43,107 bases of DNA, taken from contig CAZADH010000015.1 in NCBI GenBank assembly GCA_964483805.1, forward strand, positions 1-43,107. Direction: 5' to 3'. Under the pieces are notes generated by a model. It saw nothing but the letters and a program-made list of their open reading frames with translations, was not told the DNA's origin and did not search any database. The position numbers and the translations under genes were made by a program. The stretch's first letter is position 1. The number at the start of each line of letters is the position of its first letter. Positions 41,942 through 43,107 of this stretch are shown in pieces. Origin of the DNA: CAZADH01 sp964483805 (GTDB lineage: Bacteria; Muiribacteriota; Ozemobacteria; Ozemobacterales; Ozemobacteraceae).

Positions 41942-42856
41942 GTGATTCAGGACCCCAGTCGGGAGGTAGGCGTGGAAAAGCACCGTATTGCCGATGGCCT
42001 TGCAAGAATCATCGAACTCGGCGAAGAGATGCTCGGTACGTTCGATATCGAAGAGCTGCTGATCAAGGTGGTCCGACATGCACAGGATCTGCTGTCGGCC
42101 GAAGGAGCCACGTTGTTCCTCATTGTTCCCGGGGAACGGTTGTTGGTATCGCATGTGATCGTCAGCGACAACATCAAAGAGATCATACTTCGTATTGACG
42201 AAACCTCGGTCGCCGGCTTCACGGCGATTCATCAGCGGCCGGTCAACATTCCCGATGCCTATGCCGATTTGACGCACATCCACCCTGAGCTGCGCTTCAA
42301 CCAGTCGATCGATGAGGCGTACGGCAAACGAACCCGCAATATCCTTTCGATGCCGGTTGGTTATCGAGGGGAGTCGATCGGCGTTTTTCAAGTGGTGAAT
42401 CGCAAAGACGGCGCGTTTGGTGAAGAAGATGAGTTCCTGATGAAGAGTTTCGCGGTTCTGGTCGGCATCGCCATTCGCAACGCCCGGCAGCTCGAGATGA
42501 TCTGCGACGAGCGCCAGAAGAACCGCGATCTGATCGAGCACACGTCTGACGTCGTCGTCGTTCTCGACCGCAAAGCCCGCATCGTCGATTTCAACTTGAA
42601 GGCGGCCGAGGTGGTCAAGGCGGCAACCGAAGCTCCCCCGGTCAAGGGTATGCCGTTCGCCCAGGCGTTTCCGGGGTTTGGCAACCTGGGTCCCGAGATT
42701 GCCAAGATGGTCGATCAGAGTCTCGACAAGGTGGTGTCGCGGGGCAAGGTGCCGTTCCTCATGCTGTCGACCAAGAACTCACGCGACGAAGTCGAGAAGA
42801 TCTACCTCATCCTGCACCGGGCCGACCCCACGCCTGGGCCGATGGCCAGTGACTGA
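41942..42856 (+). CDS. GAF-PAS sensory protein
   Basis: A 304-residue protein from GTG 41942. Residues ~20-185 are a GAF domain (IEELLIKVVRHAQDLLSAEG, ILSMPVGYRGESIGVFQVVN); after a coiled linker, residues ~195-290 are PAS-like (LIEHTSDVVVVLDRKARIVD). There is no output domain, so it probably acts through a partner. The GAF domain is of the general type in the diguanylate cyclase at 34686. The next gene is a PilB/GspE-type ATPase 63 bp downstream, so it may regulate pili or secretion; that link is inferred. The segment 42185-42195 carries the ATAC-N3-GTAT dyad. Confidence 0.85.
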   Translation: MIQDPSREVGVEKHRIADGLARIIELGEEMLGTFDIEELLIKVVRHAQDLLSAEGATLFLIVPGERLLVSHVIVSDNIKEIILRIDETSVAGFTAIHQRPVNIPDAYADLTHIHPELRFNQSIDEAYGKRTRNILSMPVGYRGESIGVFQVVNRKDGAFGEEDEFLMKSFAVLVGIAIRNARQLEMICDERQKNRDLIEHTSDVVVVLDRKARIVDFNLKAAEVVKAATEAPPVKGMPFAQAFPGFGNLGPEIAKMVDQSLDKVVSRGKVPFLMLSTKNSRDEVEKIYLILHRADPTPGPMASD

Positions 42857-42919
42857 CGAAGTCGTCCGTTTGCATCAGGCTCCTGGAGCCCCGTGCGGCG
42901 ACACTACTGGAGGCCGGTC

Positions 42920-43107
42920 ATGAGCACCTTGTTCCACCGGATCATTACGCGCGCCCATGAACTGGGAGCGTCCGACGTTCATGTCGAACCGGCGACCGAT
43001 GGCGGGCGGGTGCGCATGCGCGTTCGCGGGTCGTTGCGCGAGGTGATGACCCTCGACGCCGACGAACGCCTCGGCCTGGTGAACAACCTCGCCGCCATGG
43101 CGGCGCT
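42920..43107 (+). CDS. PilB/PilT/GspE-type secretion ATPase, N-terminal fragment
   Basis: Only the first 62 codons lie in the window. ATG 42920 follows GGAGG by 7 nt. The start MSTLFHRIITRAHELGASDVH, then V-E-P and VRMRVRGSLREVM, matches the N-terminal domain of type II secretion and type IV pilus ATPases (ASDIHxEP, R-x-R-x-x-G-x-L). Whether it is the PilB, PilT or GspE type cannot be decided without the Walker motifs. It is the second pilus/secretion element in the window besides the pseudopilins at 0.8-3.5 kb. Confidence 0.8.
   Translation, partial: MSTLFHRIITRAHELGASDVHVEPATDGGRVRMRVRGSLREVMTLDADERLGLVNNLAAMAA

Overview
The window is about 62% GC by eye and dense with genes. It looks like a chromosomal segment of a diderm, probably anaerobic or facultative bacterium. 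An LptF/LptG permease, an outer-membrane beta-barrel protein and several lipoproteins point to an outer membrane. Pseudopilins and a PilB/GspE-type ATPase point to a type IV pilus or type II secretion machine. A one-chain pyruvate:ferredoxin oxidoreductase and system II cytochrome c assembly (ResB/CcsA) describe its energy metabolism. The mix (YaaR beside Tmk, a bacterial deoxyhypusine synthase homologue, partner-switching proteins, GAF/GGDEF signalling) suggests a deep-branching, little-cultured phylum. Riflebacteria/Ozemobacteria is my guess, not something the sequence proves. No rRNA, tRNA, CRISPR array, insertion sequence or phage was found.

Layout. 1-4.5 kb: the end of a lytic transglycosylase-TPR protein, three overlapping pseudopilin-like genes, then yggS and yggT. 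4.5-9.3 kb: a HEAT-repeat membrane protein on the minus strand, divergent from a deoxyhypusine synthase-family enzyme with its own promoter and terminator, then a minus-strand secreted protein. 9.5-14.6 kb: a minus-strand methyltransferase-DUF364 pair, divergent from a two-helix membrane protein, an EF-hand lipoprotein, a beta-barrel protein and a TrmN6-like methyltransferase. 14.6-16.5 kb: a GH13 amylase. 16.7-21.5 kb: a surface-protein island made of a Thr-rich lipoprotein with tandem domains, a small secreted protein with two dockerin-like repeats, and a large DUF2135 lipoprotein. 21.6-22.1 kb: a HicA/HicB-like pair. 22.3-27.0 kb: a secreted glycine-zipper protein and PFOR, both on the minus strand, with hairpin repeats between them.

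27.3-38.0 kb is one tight plus-strand gene string: lptF/G, argS, a zinc-ribbon TPR protein, an RsbW-like kinase, a STAS antagonist, tmk, a GAF-GGDEF diguanylate cyclase, yaaR and rapZ. A divergent purD-like gene with its own promoter follows. 39.4-41.8 kb holds the ccsA and resB genes on the minus strand, divergent from a GAF-PAS protein and the start of a PilB/GspE-type ATPase.

The observation that stands out most is regulatory. Many promoters read as TTGnnn-17-TAnnnT. At seven starts the -10 box ends only 6-9 nt before the start codon with no Shine-Dalgarno sequence, which predicts leaderless transcripts; one of these starts is a 7-codon upstream ORF before hicA. Other genes here have long leaders and good Shine-Dalgarno sites, so two translation-start modes appear to be interleaved. 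Other points of interest are a dispersed ATAC-N3-GTAT dyad inside coding sequence, a dockerin-like duplication that is almost identical in protein but strongly diverged at synonymous sites, and a purD-like gene with altered signature loops.
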